Source: Gemmataceae bacterium (lineage in GTDB: Bacteria; Planctomycetota; Planctomycetia; Gemmatales; Gemmataceae). From it: a DNA stretch of 51,248 bases. The DNA is taken from NCBI GenBank assembly GCA_009691845.1, contig SIAJ01000035.1, forward strand, positions 1 to 51,248. Reading direction: 5' to 3'. The translations under genes and the position numbers were made by a program. The stretch's first letter is position 1. The number at the start of each line of letters is the position of its first letter. The notes under the pieces were generated by a model, which was not told the DNA's origin, made no database searches, and was given only the letters and a program-made list of their open reading frames with translations. Positions 41,750-50,266 of this stretch are shown piece by piece.

Positions 41750-43924
41750 TTACTTCGCTCCCGCGATGCGTCGCGTCATCCACACCTCGAACGCCAATAA
41801 TCCCATCACCATCAGCAGCAAGAGCCACCAGAATTCGATCTGTGTTTCGGGATTCGCGGCTGAAGAAAGTACATCGTTTGGCGTCACGACGTACTTGGTC
41901 GTCGGCAATAATCGCGAGACAGCCAGTCGATCTTCATCGGTGCAGGGCGTCAGATTCGCCTCGCCCGCATCAGGCTGGACGACATAGTATTGCACCTTGC
42001 CTGTGTCGGTCGTGAGCTTGTAAACACCCGTCTCGCGCGTTTCATCGAAGATTAGCGGCCACTCTTTGACGGCGACGCGACGCGACGGGCCTTCGGGCGG
42101 CTGCACGGTGACAGGCCCCGGCAGTTCGCCACCGCTGGGTCGAAAGACAATCGGCTGACGAGCTTCCAGGTTCACGTCACCCCCTCGGCTCGATGCGAGA
42201 TAGTAGACCAACTCGTGCGTCAGTCGAACATAATCTCCGAGATCGGTCAGGTTCGTGCGCCAGCCGTTGTCGAGCGGGACGGCCGTCTGGATCACGCGAC
42301 CCCTGCCCACGTTTTTTTCAACGAACAGCGGGTTGCGGTTGTTCAGCATAGCGATCGGCAAGCCGCCGCCCTCGGTCCGCGTTTCGAGCTTCCAGTGTCG
42401 CGGGAAGTAGCCGCTATTGACCAGGCTGCCGGTATCTTCGTTCTTGAACAGTTCGAGAGCCGGGCTTTCCAGGCTCGCCAATACCAGCCGCGGAGCTTTC
42501 TCCAAATCGTTCTCGTCGCCGATCGGATCGACGAGCCGGGCCGGCAACCATCCACGTCCGTCGCGGTACAGTTCCTGGTTGTAGCCGACTGATTCGACCC
42601 GCGAGCCGAGTGTCACCAGCACGCCGCCACCAGCGTTCAGGAAGGCCTCGATCGCTTCGCCCTGATCGGGCCGAATCGACGGTACATTCATCAGGATCAG
42701 GACCCGCGGCACGCTCCCCGCATCACGCCCGATGGGGCGTATGAGTAATTCAGGCGTGAACTCACTGGATGCAACGATACGCAAGAGGAAGCCAGGATTC
42801 GGATCGAGCTTCGGTGCAAGGGCATCACGCAGGAAGTCCGATCCACGGCTGCGTGCCTCGCGGTTCGCTCCATCGACGACGAGCACGGGCAGTGTCGGCA
42901 TCACTTCGACCGCGTAATCCTGGCGATTGTCGCCTGGCATCGCGTCGTCGTCGATCCTGAGTGTGACGAGGTGCGAGCCGGGAGTTTTGAACTTCTGCGT
43001 GATCGTGAGCGGAATGCGGCCCTTCTCCAGGATGGATGGTGGTCGAACATCGCCGGCTGTTCGACCGTCAATCTCGACGCGGACTTTGTCGGGCGGCTTC
43101 ACGGCTGGGCCGTGAAGTTGTAGTTCGGTTTTGAACTTAACTTCGCGATCAACGGCCGCAACCGCACGCGAAGAGTGAATCGGTGCCAGCGACCAGTTCG
43201 GCAAATCCGGGCTGCGATCGTGAACGACATCCACGACCCACAAATTCGGCATGTCCCCTTCGGGCGTGCCACTGCCGACAAGTTCCCAGCGTTCGAGCGA
43301 TCTAGGATCGGCCCAGCCGTGCCGTTGACCATCGGCGAGGATCACGACATCGCGCTGAGCCTTGCCGCTCGCTTTCAACATCAGGATTGCCTCGCGTACG
43401 GCTGCGGACATGTTGACCCCGCCGCGTGGCTTGGGAGCATCGGCGATTGCTCCACGAGCCTGATCGAGATTGGTCGGGAGATAACCGACGAGCGGCGTCG
43501 GCGTTTGGCGTGCGTGAATCACCGCGATGGAATCGCCCGCCTGAAGCTGGCCGATGAAGTCGGCGGCCCAGTCCTTGGCCGCATCGTGTGGCGTACGGCC
43601 ATCCTTGAGATAGCCCATGCTGAACGAGCCATCGAGCACGATCACAACATCGCGATTCGGCCGCGGCGCGATCTTCGCCAGCCAGGGCAACCGCAGCCAC
43701 GGCGAGGCGACGCCGAGAACCAGCAGGAGAATCAAACCCATGCGTAAGAGCATGAGCAGAAACTGTTCGAGAAAGATCTTCTTGCGAGTCCGTTCGGAAG
43801 TCAGCAAAAACTGCATGGCCGCCCAATCGACGACGTCGAAGCGTCGCCGATTGAGCAAGTGAACTAGCGGGGGAATCGCCAGCGCGACGAGGCCGAACAG
43901 GAGCGCTGGAGCGAGGAAACCCAT
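41750..43924 (-). CDS. BatA/VWA-domain membrane protein
   Basis: A 724-residue inner-membrane protein. Its N-terminal BatA-type domain has TM1 at 3-22 followed by LLNRRRFDVVDWAAMQFL, and TM2 is at 51-72. A von Willebrand A domain begins at about 91 with MIDAS D98-x-S100-x-S102 (VLDGSFSM). A long domain of beta-rich and glutamine-amidotransferase-like type follows (about 330-640), and a final TM lies near 695-715 (FWWLLLLMVMGLLAFEVW). The family works with DUF58 proteins and MoxR AAA ATPases in envelope assembly or metal insertion. The DUF58 gene lies 37 bases upstream on the same strand. No MoxR gene adjoins. Confidence 0.86.
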   Translation of the reverse strand: MGFLAPALLFGLVALAIPPLVHLLNRRRFDVVDWAAMQFLLTSERTRKKIFLEQFLLMLLRMGLILLLVLGVASPWLRLPWLAKIAPRPNRDVVIVLDGSFSMGYLKDGRTPHDAAKDWAADFIGQLQAGDSIAVIHARQTPTPLVGYLPTNLDQARGAIADAPKPRGGVNMSAAVREAILMLKASGKAQRDVVILADGQRHGWADPRSLERWELVGSGTPEGDMPNLWVVDVVHDRSPDLPNWSLAPIHSSRAVAAVDREVKFKTELQLHGPAVKPPDKVRVEIDGRTAGDVRPPSILEKGRIPLTITQKFKTPGSHLVTLRIDDDAMPGDNRQDYAVEVMPTLPVLVVDGANREARSRGSDFLRDALAPKLDPNPGFLLRIVASSEFTPELLIRPIGRDAGSVPRVLILMNVPSIRPDQGEAIEAFLNAGGGVLVTLGSRVESVGYNQELYRDGRGWLPARLVDPIGDENDLEKAPRLVLASLESPALELFKNEDTGSLVNSGYFPRHWKLETRTEGGGLPIAMLNNRNPLFVEKNVGRGRVIQTAVPLDNGWRTNLTDLGDYVRLTHELVYYLASSRGGDVNLEARQPIVFRPSGGELPGPVTVQPPEGPSRRVAVKEWPLIFDETRETGVYKLTTDTGKVQYYVVQPDAGEANLTPCTDEDRLAVSRLLPTTKYVVTPNDVLSSAANPETQIEFWWLLLLMVMGLLAFEVWMTRRIAGAK

Positions 43925-43961
43925 GAAAACAATCTACGCCGGTTGAGTGTCCCGACAACAA

Positions 43962-44852
43962 TCACGTCCGTCGGCGACGCGAGAGATAAATTCCCAGCGC
44001 CCGATCCACCGGCTCATCGGTCTTCAGCAGGTGATAATCGACATGCAGCTTGCCGGCTTGAGCCTTCAGGTCTTGGCGGAACTTCTCGAAGTTGCGCAGA
44101 TAATCTTCACGCAGGCGACGGGTATCGACGAGCAGCTTGTTATCGTGGGCTTCGAGATTGCGGAATTGCGTCAGGCGTTTGTACGGGAAATCTAGCTCTT
44201 CCGGAGCGAGCACGTGCAGAAGCACGACCTCGTGATTGCGATGCCGAAGGTGCTGAAGGGCTTTAACCAGGTCTTCCAGCTTGTCGAAAAAATCGGACAG
44301 GATGAAAACCAATCCGCGACGTTTGAGGTGATGCCCGGCCAATTCGTGCCAGAGCGGGGCCATCGCCGTTTCGCCGCCTGGCTCGGTCTTTTCGAGAGTC
44401 GTCAGCACTTGCAACAAGTGCTTCGGGCTCGCCTTGGGTGGGATGAGCGCCCGGACTTTCGTATCGAGCGTGATCAGGCCGACGGCGTCCATCTGTTGCA
44501 ACATCAGGTACGCCAACGATGCCGAGACGTGTTGGGCATATTCGAACTTGCTGAGCGATTTCTTGGAACCGCGAAAGCCCATGCTTCCCGAGGCATCGAC
44601 AACCAGATAGGCCTTGAGGTTTGTTTCTTCTTCGTATTCCTTCACGTAATAGCGATCGGTCTTGCCCACGGCTCGCCAGTCGATGTGTCGGATCTCGTCG
44701 CCCGGCGTGTACTGGCGATGCTCGGCAAACTCGACCGAGAAGCCCTTGAACGGACTGCGATGCACGCCCGTGAGAAACCCCTCGACGATCTGCCGAGCCA
44801 CGAGCGTGAGGCCCGCGTACTTGCGAAGTTCGGTGGGATCGAATCGGAGCAT
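43962..44852 (-). CDS. DUF58 domain protein
   Basis: A 296-residue cytoplasmic protein with the DUF58 signature FAEHRQYTPGDEIRHIDWRAVGKTDRYYVKEYEEETN (about 42-78) and a VWA-like core with D86-x-S88-x-S90 (VVDASGSMGF), then ILSDFFD. DUF58 proteins are usually encoded after MoxR and before BatA-type genes and bind the MoxR complex. Here the BatA-like gene follows after 37 bases, so the two form one operon. Start follows AGGA eight bases upstream. The divergent neighbour at 44951 is an amidohydrolase with no known link. Confidence 0.9.
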   Translation of the reverse strand: MLRFDPTELRKYAGLTLVARQIVEGFLTGVHRSPFKGFSVEFAEHRQYTPGDEIRHIDWRAVGKTDRYYVKEYEEETNLKAYLVVDASGSMGFRGSKKSLSKFEYAQHVSASLAYLMLQQMDAVGLITLDTKVRALIPPKASPKHLLQVLTTLEKTEPGGETAMAPLWHELAGHHLKRRGLVFILSDFFDKLEDLVKALQHLRHRNHEVVLLHVLAPEELDFPYKRLTQFRNLEAHDNKLLVDTRRLREDYLRNFEKFRQDLKAQAGKLHVDYHLLKTDEPVDRALGIYLSRRRRT

Positions 44853-44950
44853 TGTCTTTGTCCTAGCAAATGAAGCGAGACTTTCCTTTGATATTCCAGC
44901 GAGATACGAGTATCATCGCTGGCGAGTTCGAAATCGTTGGAGAATAAGAC

Positions 44951-45850
44951 ATGACCACGCGCCGCCGGTTCCTCGCTTCCGCCATTGTGGCGACCGTAAG
45001 CGATCGTTCGTTTGCCGCACCCGCTCGCACGCCCGTCGTGGACACGCATCTGCATTGTTTCGCGGGCAAGAAGGACGCACGGTTCCCTTACCACAAAGAT
45101 GGCCCCTATTCGCCCGAGGAGCCGGCCACTCCGGAGCATTTGCTCGAATGCATGAAAGAGGCCGGCGTCGATTTTGCCGTCGTCGTGCATCCCGAGCCGT
45201 ATCAGGACGATCATCGCTATCTGGAACATTGCCTGACTGTCGGGAAAGGCAAGCTGAAGGGGACCTGCCTGTTTTTCGCGGGTCGGCCGGACAATGACAA
45301 GCGAATGCGGGAACTGGCGAAGAAAGTCCCTCTCGTTGCCACCCGCGTTCACGCCTACAACCCGGATCGACTGCCGCCATTCGGCAAGCCAGAATTACGC
45401 GACCTCTGGAAGCTGGCCGACGAACTAGGCCTCGCGGTGCAACTCCATTTTGAACCTCGCCACGCGCCGGGCTTTGAGCCGCTCATCAAGGAATTCAAAT
45501 CCGTTCGCGTGTTGATTGATCATCTTGGCCGACCTCTTCAAGGAACTCCGAAGGAGTATGCCGTCATCCTCGACTGGGCCAAGCTCGACAATGTGGTCTT
45601 GAAACTCTCTGCCGTGCCCGACAAGCGGACTTACCCGCACAGCAATCCTGTTCCGGTTCTCAAACAACTCGTCGAAGCCTTTGGGGCTGATCGGCTCATG
45701 TACGGCGGCGGCTTCGATGCGAAAACAACCGGCAAATCGTATCGGGCTGAACGCGAACGGATCGCCTCCCTACTTCCCAAACACTCGGATGAGGATGCCG
45801 CCAAGATCTTCGGCGGCACGGCATCGAAACTGTTTCAACTCAAGCTCTAG
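44951..45850 (+). CDS. Exported amidohydrolase family protein
   Basis: A 299-residue TIM-barrel hydrolase of the amidohydrolase_2 (COG3618-like) group. The N-terminus MTTRRRFLASAIVA is a twin-arginine-type signal. The metal site begins D31-T-H33-L-H35, with QLHFEPRH and VLIDHLGRP giving the later His ligands. The usual fourth motif (WGSDWP with the catalytic Asp) reads MYGGGFD here, so the Asp is displaced by three positions or lost. Relatives hydrolyse lactones or decarboxylate aromatic acids. Start follows GGAG. It overlaps the convergent dehydrogenase stop by four bases. Confidence 0.8.
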   Translation: MTTRRRFLASAIVATVSDRSFAAPARTPVVDTHLHCFAGKKDARFPYHKDGPYSPEEPATPEHLLECMKEAGVDFAVVVHPEPYQDDHRYLEHCLTVGKGKLKGTCLFFAGRPDNDKRMRELAKKVPLVATRVHAYNPDRLPPFGKPELRDLWKLADELGLAVQLHFEPRHAPGFEPLIKEFKSVRVLIDHLGRPLQGTPKEYAVILDWAKLDNVVLKLSAVPDKRTYPHSNPVPVLKQLVEAFGADRLMYGGGFDAKTTGKSYRAERERIASLLPKHSDEDAAKIFGGTASKLFQLKL

Positions 45851-47154
45851 ATCGTGTCGTAACTCCACGGCTTTCTCGGCTCGCGGGCCAGCCACTTGTT
45901 GGCCTCGGCATCCGTGAAGATTTGCTTCGTCGGATCCCAGGTTAGCGATCGACCCATCCTCATGGCGATCGTGCCGAGATGACACACCGTCGCGGAACGG
46001 TGGCCGACTTCCGCGTCGCACACGGTCGTCTTCCGGCTACGGACGCAATCGAAGAAGTTGCCCATGTGGTCGTTGCTCGTGTAGAGCCGCGTGGACGACT
46101 CGGGCAGTTCCTTCTTCAGCAACTCCGGATCGCTCGCCTCGATCTTCCCACGCGTGACGAAGATCCAGCCATCAGTCCCCACGAACTTCACGCCGTGCTG
46201 CTGCCCCTTCGGATCGACCACACTTCCGTTCCAAGCATTAGCTGCTGTGCTCTGGCAGCGATGAACGATGCCGCTGGCGTAGGTGTATTCGACCGCGTAC
46301 TCGCTGGCGGCCGTGAATCCATCTGGGATCATCTCGACCGTAGGCTTACCCGTAACCTTGACAGGCCCGGCCTCGCCGATGCCCCAGCGGGCGATGTCGT
46401 TGTGATGAGCGCCCCAGTCGGTCATCGTGCCGCCGGAGTATTCCCACCAGTAGCGGAAGGTGAGGTGCGTGCGTTCGGGCACGTAATCCACGGCCGGCGT
46501 CGGGCCTTGCCACATGTCCCAGTCGAAACCCTTCGGCACCGGCGCTTTCTTGAACGGACCTTCGCGACGGCCGGCCGGTAGCCACACATCGACTGTCTTG
46601 AGCTTGCCCAGGCGACCGTTGCGAACCAGTTCGCAGGCCAGGCGAAAGCTCTTGTCGCTGCGTTGCTGGCTGCCGGTTTGCAGGACGCGTCGAGATTTCT
46701 TCTGTTCATCAACCAGCCGCTTGCCTTCGTCGATGGTGAGCGTGAGCGGCTTCTCGCAATAGACATCCTTGCCCGCTCGCATGGCCGCCAGCGAAACGAG
46801 CGTGTGCCAGTGATCGACGGTGCCGCAAATCACGACGTCCACGTCCTTGCGTTCCATGATTTTGCGGAAGTCCCCCTCTCGGGCCGCGTCGGGCCACATC
46901 TTGCCGGCCACGGCCAGGTTCGCTTGATCGACATCGCACAGCGCCACGATCTTGCCGAATCGCTTCGCGTTGTTGGCGTCGCCGCGACCCATGCCGCCGC
47001 AACCGACGAGGGCTATTCCAGGCGTATCGTTCTTCGATTTGGGCTCCTTCGAATCCGGCTGAGCCCGGCATTCTTCGAGGAACCAGGCCGGCAACGTCGA
47101 TGCCGCCAGGCCCGTGGCCAAAAAACCGCGTCGTGTGGAGAGTGGAGAGTTCAT
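45847..47154 (-). CDS. Tat-exported Gfo/Idh/MocA oxidoreductase
   Basis: A 435-residue planctomycete-type dehydrogenase with a Tat signal (STRRGFLATGLAAS), the NAD-binding loop GCGGMG (51-56), and the EKP motif E134-K135-P136 in VYCEKPLTLTIDEG. The family region TFRYWWEYSGGTMTDWGAHHNDIARWGIG carries the catalytic His residues. Export with a folded, cofactor-bound enzyme is typical of planctomycete sugar catabolism. AGGAA precedes the ATG. The PEBP gene ends 17 bases upstream, so the two are one operon. The substrate is unknown. Confidence 0.9.
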   Translation of the reverse strand: MNSPLSTRRGFLATGLAASTLPAWFLEECRAQPDSKEPKSKNDTPGIALVGCGGMGRGDANNAKRFGKIVALCDVDQANLAVAGKMWPDAAREGDFRKIMERKDVDVVICGTVDHWHTLVSLAAMRAGKDVYCEKPLTLTIDEGKRLVDEQKKSRRVLQTGSQQRSDKSFRLACELVRNGRLGKLKTVDVWLPAGRREGPFKKAPVPKGFDWDMWQGPTPAVDYVPERTHLTFRYWWEYSGGTMTDWGAHHNDIARWGIGEAGPVKVTGKPTVEMIPDGFTAASEYAVEYTYASGIVHRCQSTAANAWNGSVVDPKGQQHGVKFVGTDGWIFVTRGKIEASDPELLKKELPESSTRLYTSNDHMGNFFDCVRSRKTTVCDAEVGHRSATVCHLGTIAMRMGRSLTWDPTKQIFTDAEANKWLAREPRKPWSYDTI

Positions 47155-47171
47155 GATGGGTTCCTTAAGGG

Positions 47172-47645
47172 CTATCGTTTGGTTTTCTCGTAGGTGCCAA
47201 TGATTTCGACTCGTTCCAAAATGTGTCCCGACATCGCTTTTTCCAGTTCGACCTTGCTTGGCTTGCCCAGGTCGGGCAGCAAGGCATCGAGTGCGAACAG
47301 CTTGAAGAAGTAGCGATGCCGTCCGATCGGCGGACATGGCCCGCCGAAGCCGGTGCGTTTCCAATCGTTCTTGCCTTCCAAGGTGCCTGCCGAAAGCGTC
47401 GATATTGCTTCCGCCAACTCCGTCGTTGTGATCGGCAAGTTGTAAAGCACCCAGTGAACCCACGTTATCTCGGGAGCCTTGGGATCCGGAGCGTCGGGAT
47501 CATCCACGATCAGCGCAAGCGATTGCGTTCCAGCAGGCAGGCCTTCCCATTGAATGGGCGGCGAAACATCTTCGCCTTGGCAAGTGTACTGCGCGGGAAT
47601 GTCGCCGTTTGCCGAGAACGCGGAGGTAGAGAGGGTTAGTGCCAT
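47172..47645 (-). CDS. YbhB/YbcL-type PEBP (Raf kinase inhibitor-like) protein
   Basis: A 157-residue protein with the bacterial PEBP motifs: YTCQGEDVSPPIQW near 19-32, ALIVDDPDAPDPKAPEITWVHWVLYNLP (about 45-72), and GPCPPIGRHRYFFKLFALD (about 102-120). It forms a phosphatidylethanolamine-binding-type beta fold of uncertain bacterial role. No signal peptide is seen. The start is set at MALTLSTSAFSANGDIP; the open frame further upstream runs through a REP-like palindrome (47658-47704). It precedes the Tat-exported dehydrogenase in an operon, an unusual pairing. Confidence 0.88.
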   Translation of the reverse strand: MALTLSTSAFSANGDIPAQYTCQGEDVSPPIQWEGLPAGTQSLALIVDDPDAPDPKAPEITWVHWVLYNLPITTTELAEAISTLSAGTLEGKNDWKRTGFGGPCPPIGRHRYFFKLFALDALLPDLGKPSKVELEKAMSGHILERVEIIGTYEKTKR

Positions 47646-47657
47646 GTCGAACCTGCT

Positions 47658-47704
47658 GTAGGACCGGCCTGTCGAGCCAAGACAGGCCGGGAGGCCGGTC
47701 CTAC
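47658..47704. repeat. REP-like palindrome upstream of the PEBP gene
   Basis: Outer GTAGGACCGGCC (47658-47669) pairs with GGCCGGTCCTAC (47693-47704). The right part on the minus strand is GTAG plus GACCGGCC, TCCC, GGCCTGTC, with one mismatch in the stem; the left part has lost its own loop. It covers the region immediately 5' of the PEBP start. Confidence 0.8.
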
Positions 47705-47933
47705 TCATGTCCTATGAACCGGGCCCAACGTGATCCGGGAGTTTCAGGGAAAACGTGACTTTGCCATTGCGGACGGCGACGGGCTGCGGTGCCGACAGTG
47801 CCCTACCCACGCCGCTGGTTCCGTGTCCACAATGAATCAAAGAGGGTCGGACCGAGGATCCAGAAATTGAGTTGGTGGTGTCGCCGAAGTGATAGATGAA
47901 TTTCCGGAAAGGGAGAACGCGAACCCGAGATGG

Positions 47934-47977
47934 AAAAAATCGAGGGTCATTCAGAGCACCTGTCTGAATGACCCTCG
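47934..47977 (-). terminator. Strong Rho-independent terminator
   Basis: A perfect 15-bp stem (47941-47955 with 47963-47977) around a seven-base loop, followed on the minus strand by ATTTTTT. It lies 27 bases after the stop of the RTX-repeat gene and should end its transcript. Confidence 0.88.
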
Positions 47978-48004
47978 ACTGATTGGGCATTCTCCGGCAG
48001 TTCG

Positions 48005-49906
48005 TTAGTTCACGAAGCCGAAGCCGAAGTTCGCGAAGAAGTCCGTGGCCTTGATGGTAATGAACCCATCGTCCGAGATTTTGCCTTTCTGATCGATGGT
48101 GGCGCCAGAGACCGCGCCCCCATCAAAGCCCGAAGCGTTGTAAAGCGTCAGGTACTCGATGCCGCTGGAGACGAATGCTTTCGTGATGGAGTACGAATGA
48201 CTGGCTTGAATTCCGACCAAGGTCGGCATGGCCTTTGACTGAGCTGTCAGCCACAGTCCAGAGACCAGATTGCTCATGATGGCCGCGAAGTTGAAGCCGG
48301 CTGGCGAGGTCGAGAGATCGAATGTGGCCGCCCCGTTGCCCGTCAGGCCTTCAATCACGTCACCCGAGTCTGTGAGGCGAGCATCCAAGAGTTCGTAGTC
48401 GGCCTGTGAGTACCACGCGAACGGATCGTAGGCTCCATTGAAGCTCTGGGTGACAGCACGGTGGAGCAACACGGTCCAGAACTCGCGCGAGTCCTTGGCC
48501 AGGGCGAAACGCTCGGCGCCGTTGGGCCGCGGATCGTTGTCGGTCCAAGAGCCATCGAATTGCACCGGCACCCAGCCGACGGGGTTCGGGCTACCCGGAT
48601 CGGGGTTGATCTCGTCGCTTGGCCCGAGCTTGACGAGAAACTCGCCAGTGCCCAGATAGCGAAGCCGGGTGGTGATGTTAAAGGCCGATTGATTGCCTGC
48701 AACTGCCGCGATACCGGCGAGAGCGGCCGTAATGTCGAGTTCCGTGGGTGCGATGTCCTTGGTCTCAAGTTTCTTGTTGACCGGGAGCGCGAGGTTGTAT
48801 TCGTCGCGGTAGGTATCGAAGTTGCCTTCGAGAGTGGCTTGTCCCGAGTTCCCGCCGGTTGTACCGTGGCCGACGAACGAATCCTGGCCTAATCCGCCAC
48901 TGATTATATCCTGCCCGACGCCGCCCTTGAGTGCGTCGTTGCCCGCTTCGCCGAAGATCAGATCGTTGCCCCATCCTCCGAAGATGGCATCGTTGCCGTT
49001 GCCGCCGAACAGCGAATCGACATCCGCATCCCCCGCTCCAGCGTCGTCTGGTCCACCAGTGAAGCTCGCATCGAGTTCGGGGCCGCCGATGAGGGTATCG
49101 TTGCCGTCTCCCCCTTCGAGAACATCGTTGTCGGTGCCCCCGTCTAGTCTGTCGTTCCCCTTGCCGCCGACGATGATGTCGAGGCCCGCACCTCCGTTGA
49201 TGCTGTCGTTGCCAGGTTTCTTGCCCAGAGGGTCGTCGCCGCGAAGTCGGTCATCGCCATCGCCGCCGTTGATGCTGTCGGCACCGTCCCCGCCGAAGAT
49301 GTCGTCCGTGTCGGTGCCACCCGTCAGCGAATCGTTCCCCTCGCCGCCGACGAGATTGTTGACTCCGTTCCCGCCAACGATTGTGTCATTCCCCTTGCCA
49401 CCCGTCAGGAAATCGTCGCCAGCGCCGCCGGTGATCGAGTCGTTGCCATCACCACCATCGGCCGTGTCGCCGTTCGCGTCGGTTCCGGTGATGATCGTGT
49501 CATTCCCCTTACCGCCCATCAGATTGTCACTGCCTGAGCCGCCGTTGAGTTCGGCCGGCTTGCTGATGGTGGCAAGGATTTCGACGCGGTCGTCCCCATC
49601 GCCCGCGTTGACTATGATCTTGGTCAAAGCAGCGAGAGTGATTCCTGTGCCAGCCCCGGTGATTGCAACCTGGGCGGGTGCGGTAGTTGCGGTCTCGAAC
49701 ACCGCGACCTTGCCGGCCACGAGTTCCACACGCAGGTCGTTTACGAAGGCATCCCCGGTGATCGTGAGAATTCCGCTACCGAATACGGCCGTAACCGCTG
49801 GCACGGAGCGATCCTCCAGGCGACTCACATTGAGCCGAACTCGACGATTCTTGGCCGCAGCGGAGTTCATCCAGAAGCGTAACGGGAATAACGGAGTGCG
49901 AGGCAC
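48005..49906 (-). CDS. Secreted RTX-repeat protein with calpain-like C-terminal domain
   Basis: A 633-residue protein in three parts. Residues 1-40 contain the planctomycete LEDRSVPA motif (30-37), a lineage-typical export or sorting signal. Residues about 110-355 are calcium-binding nonapeptide repeats of GGxGNDxIxGG type. Residues about 370-633 resemble a C2 (calpain) peptidase: the EFWTVLLHRAVTQSFNGAY block, H570 in ASHSYSITKAF, N590 in LTLYNASGFDGG and the final DGFITIKATDFFANF. At the nucleophile position the segment LDITAALAGIAAV has Ile392 where calpains have Cys (DCWxLAAL), so it is probably inactive. GTG is the start, with GGAG nine bases upstream. Ca2+-dependent folding outside the cell is expected. 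Confidence 0.78.
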   Translation of the reverse strand: MPRTPLFPLRFWMNSAAAKNRRVRLNVSRLEDRSVPAVTAVFGSGILTITGDAFVNDLRVELVAGKVAVFETATTAPAQVAITGAGTGITLAALTKIIVNAGDGDDRVEILATISKPAELNGGSGSDNLMGGKGNDTIITGTDANGDTADGGDGNDSITGGAGDDFLTGGKGNDTIVGGNGVNNLVGGEGNDSLTGGTDTDDIFGGDGADSINGGDGDDRLRGDDPLGKKPGNDSINGGAGLDIIVGGKGNDRLDGGTDNDVLEGGDGNDTLIGGPELDASFTGGPDDAGAGDADVDSLFGGNGNDAIFGGWGNDLIFGEAGNDALKGGVGQDIISGGLGQDSFVGHGTTGGNSGQATLEGNFDTYRDEYNLALPVNKKLETKDIAPTELDITAALAGIAAVAGNQSAFNITTRLRYLGTGEFLVKLGPSDEINPDPGSPNPVGWVPVQFDGSWTDNDPRPNGAERFALAKDSREFWTVLLHRAVTQSFNGAYDPFAWYSQADYELLDARLTDSGDVIEGLTGNGAATFDLSTSPAGFNFAAIMSNLVSGLWLTAQSKAMPTLVGIQASHSYSITKAFVSSGIEYLTLYNASGFDGGAVSGATIDQKGKISDDGFITIKATDFFANFGFGFVN

Positions 49907-50266
49907 GGGACATCTCCACGAGCGTTAGGGGATCTAATCTGGCGAGTCGAGGCAGAATGTAGGGCCGGGGATAGACTCCAACTTCCACTTTAATGGTAGG
50001 GAGGACCACCCCACAAGTGTTAAGTTGATGTTTTTCACACAGACGGCGAAGGCCGAATCGTGGCCATCCCTTCAAGCCATGCTATTCGTCAGGACCGGAA
50101 CTTTTGTGGTGGCTTCGTTACAAGGCAAAGCCACTCGGCCACATGTAAGACGGGCCCCGACCTGTTTTGGATTTTCCGATCCAGAATCTGCTAGTTTTCC
50201 TGCTTGCAACTGAACCACGTTCCTTGGATACTATCCCCACCTACGCAACACCTGAAAGGACTCTCC
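49907..50266. other. Divergent intergenic region
   Basis: About 360 bases between the RTX gene and the DUF1080 gene. A GTGGCTT/AAGCCAC hairpin (50109-50134) and a weak promoter (TTGCAA, 17 bases, GATACT at 50204-50232) are visible. No gene is seen. Confidence 0.55.
50204..50232 (+). promoter_or_regulatory. Weak candidate promoter for the DUF1080 gene
   Basis: TTGCAA, 17-base spacer, GATACT, four of six matches in each box, 35 bases before the ATG at 50267. Confidence 0.25.

Larger units (their letters stand above)
47646..48004. other. Intergenic gap with REP element and terminator
   Basis: About 360 bases between two minus-strand genes. It holds the palindrome at 47658-47704 and the terminator at 47934-47977. 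An open frame over most of the gap has no family similarity and I reject it. Confidence 0.65.

Noticed and set aside
47712..47990. Minus-strand frame in the gap after the RTX gene
   Set aside because: It overlaps the strong terminator and shows no family similarity or ribosome binding site.
48822..49928. 368-codon plus-strand frame opposite the RTX gene
   Set aside because: Its Pro/Ser-rich composition is the complement of the GGxGND repeats, so it is a shadow.
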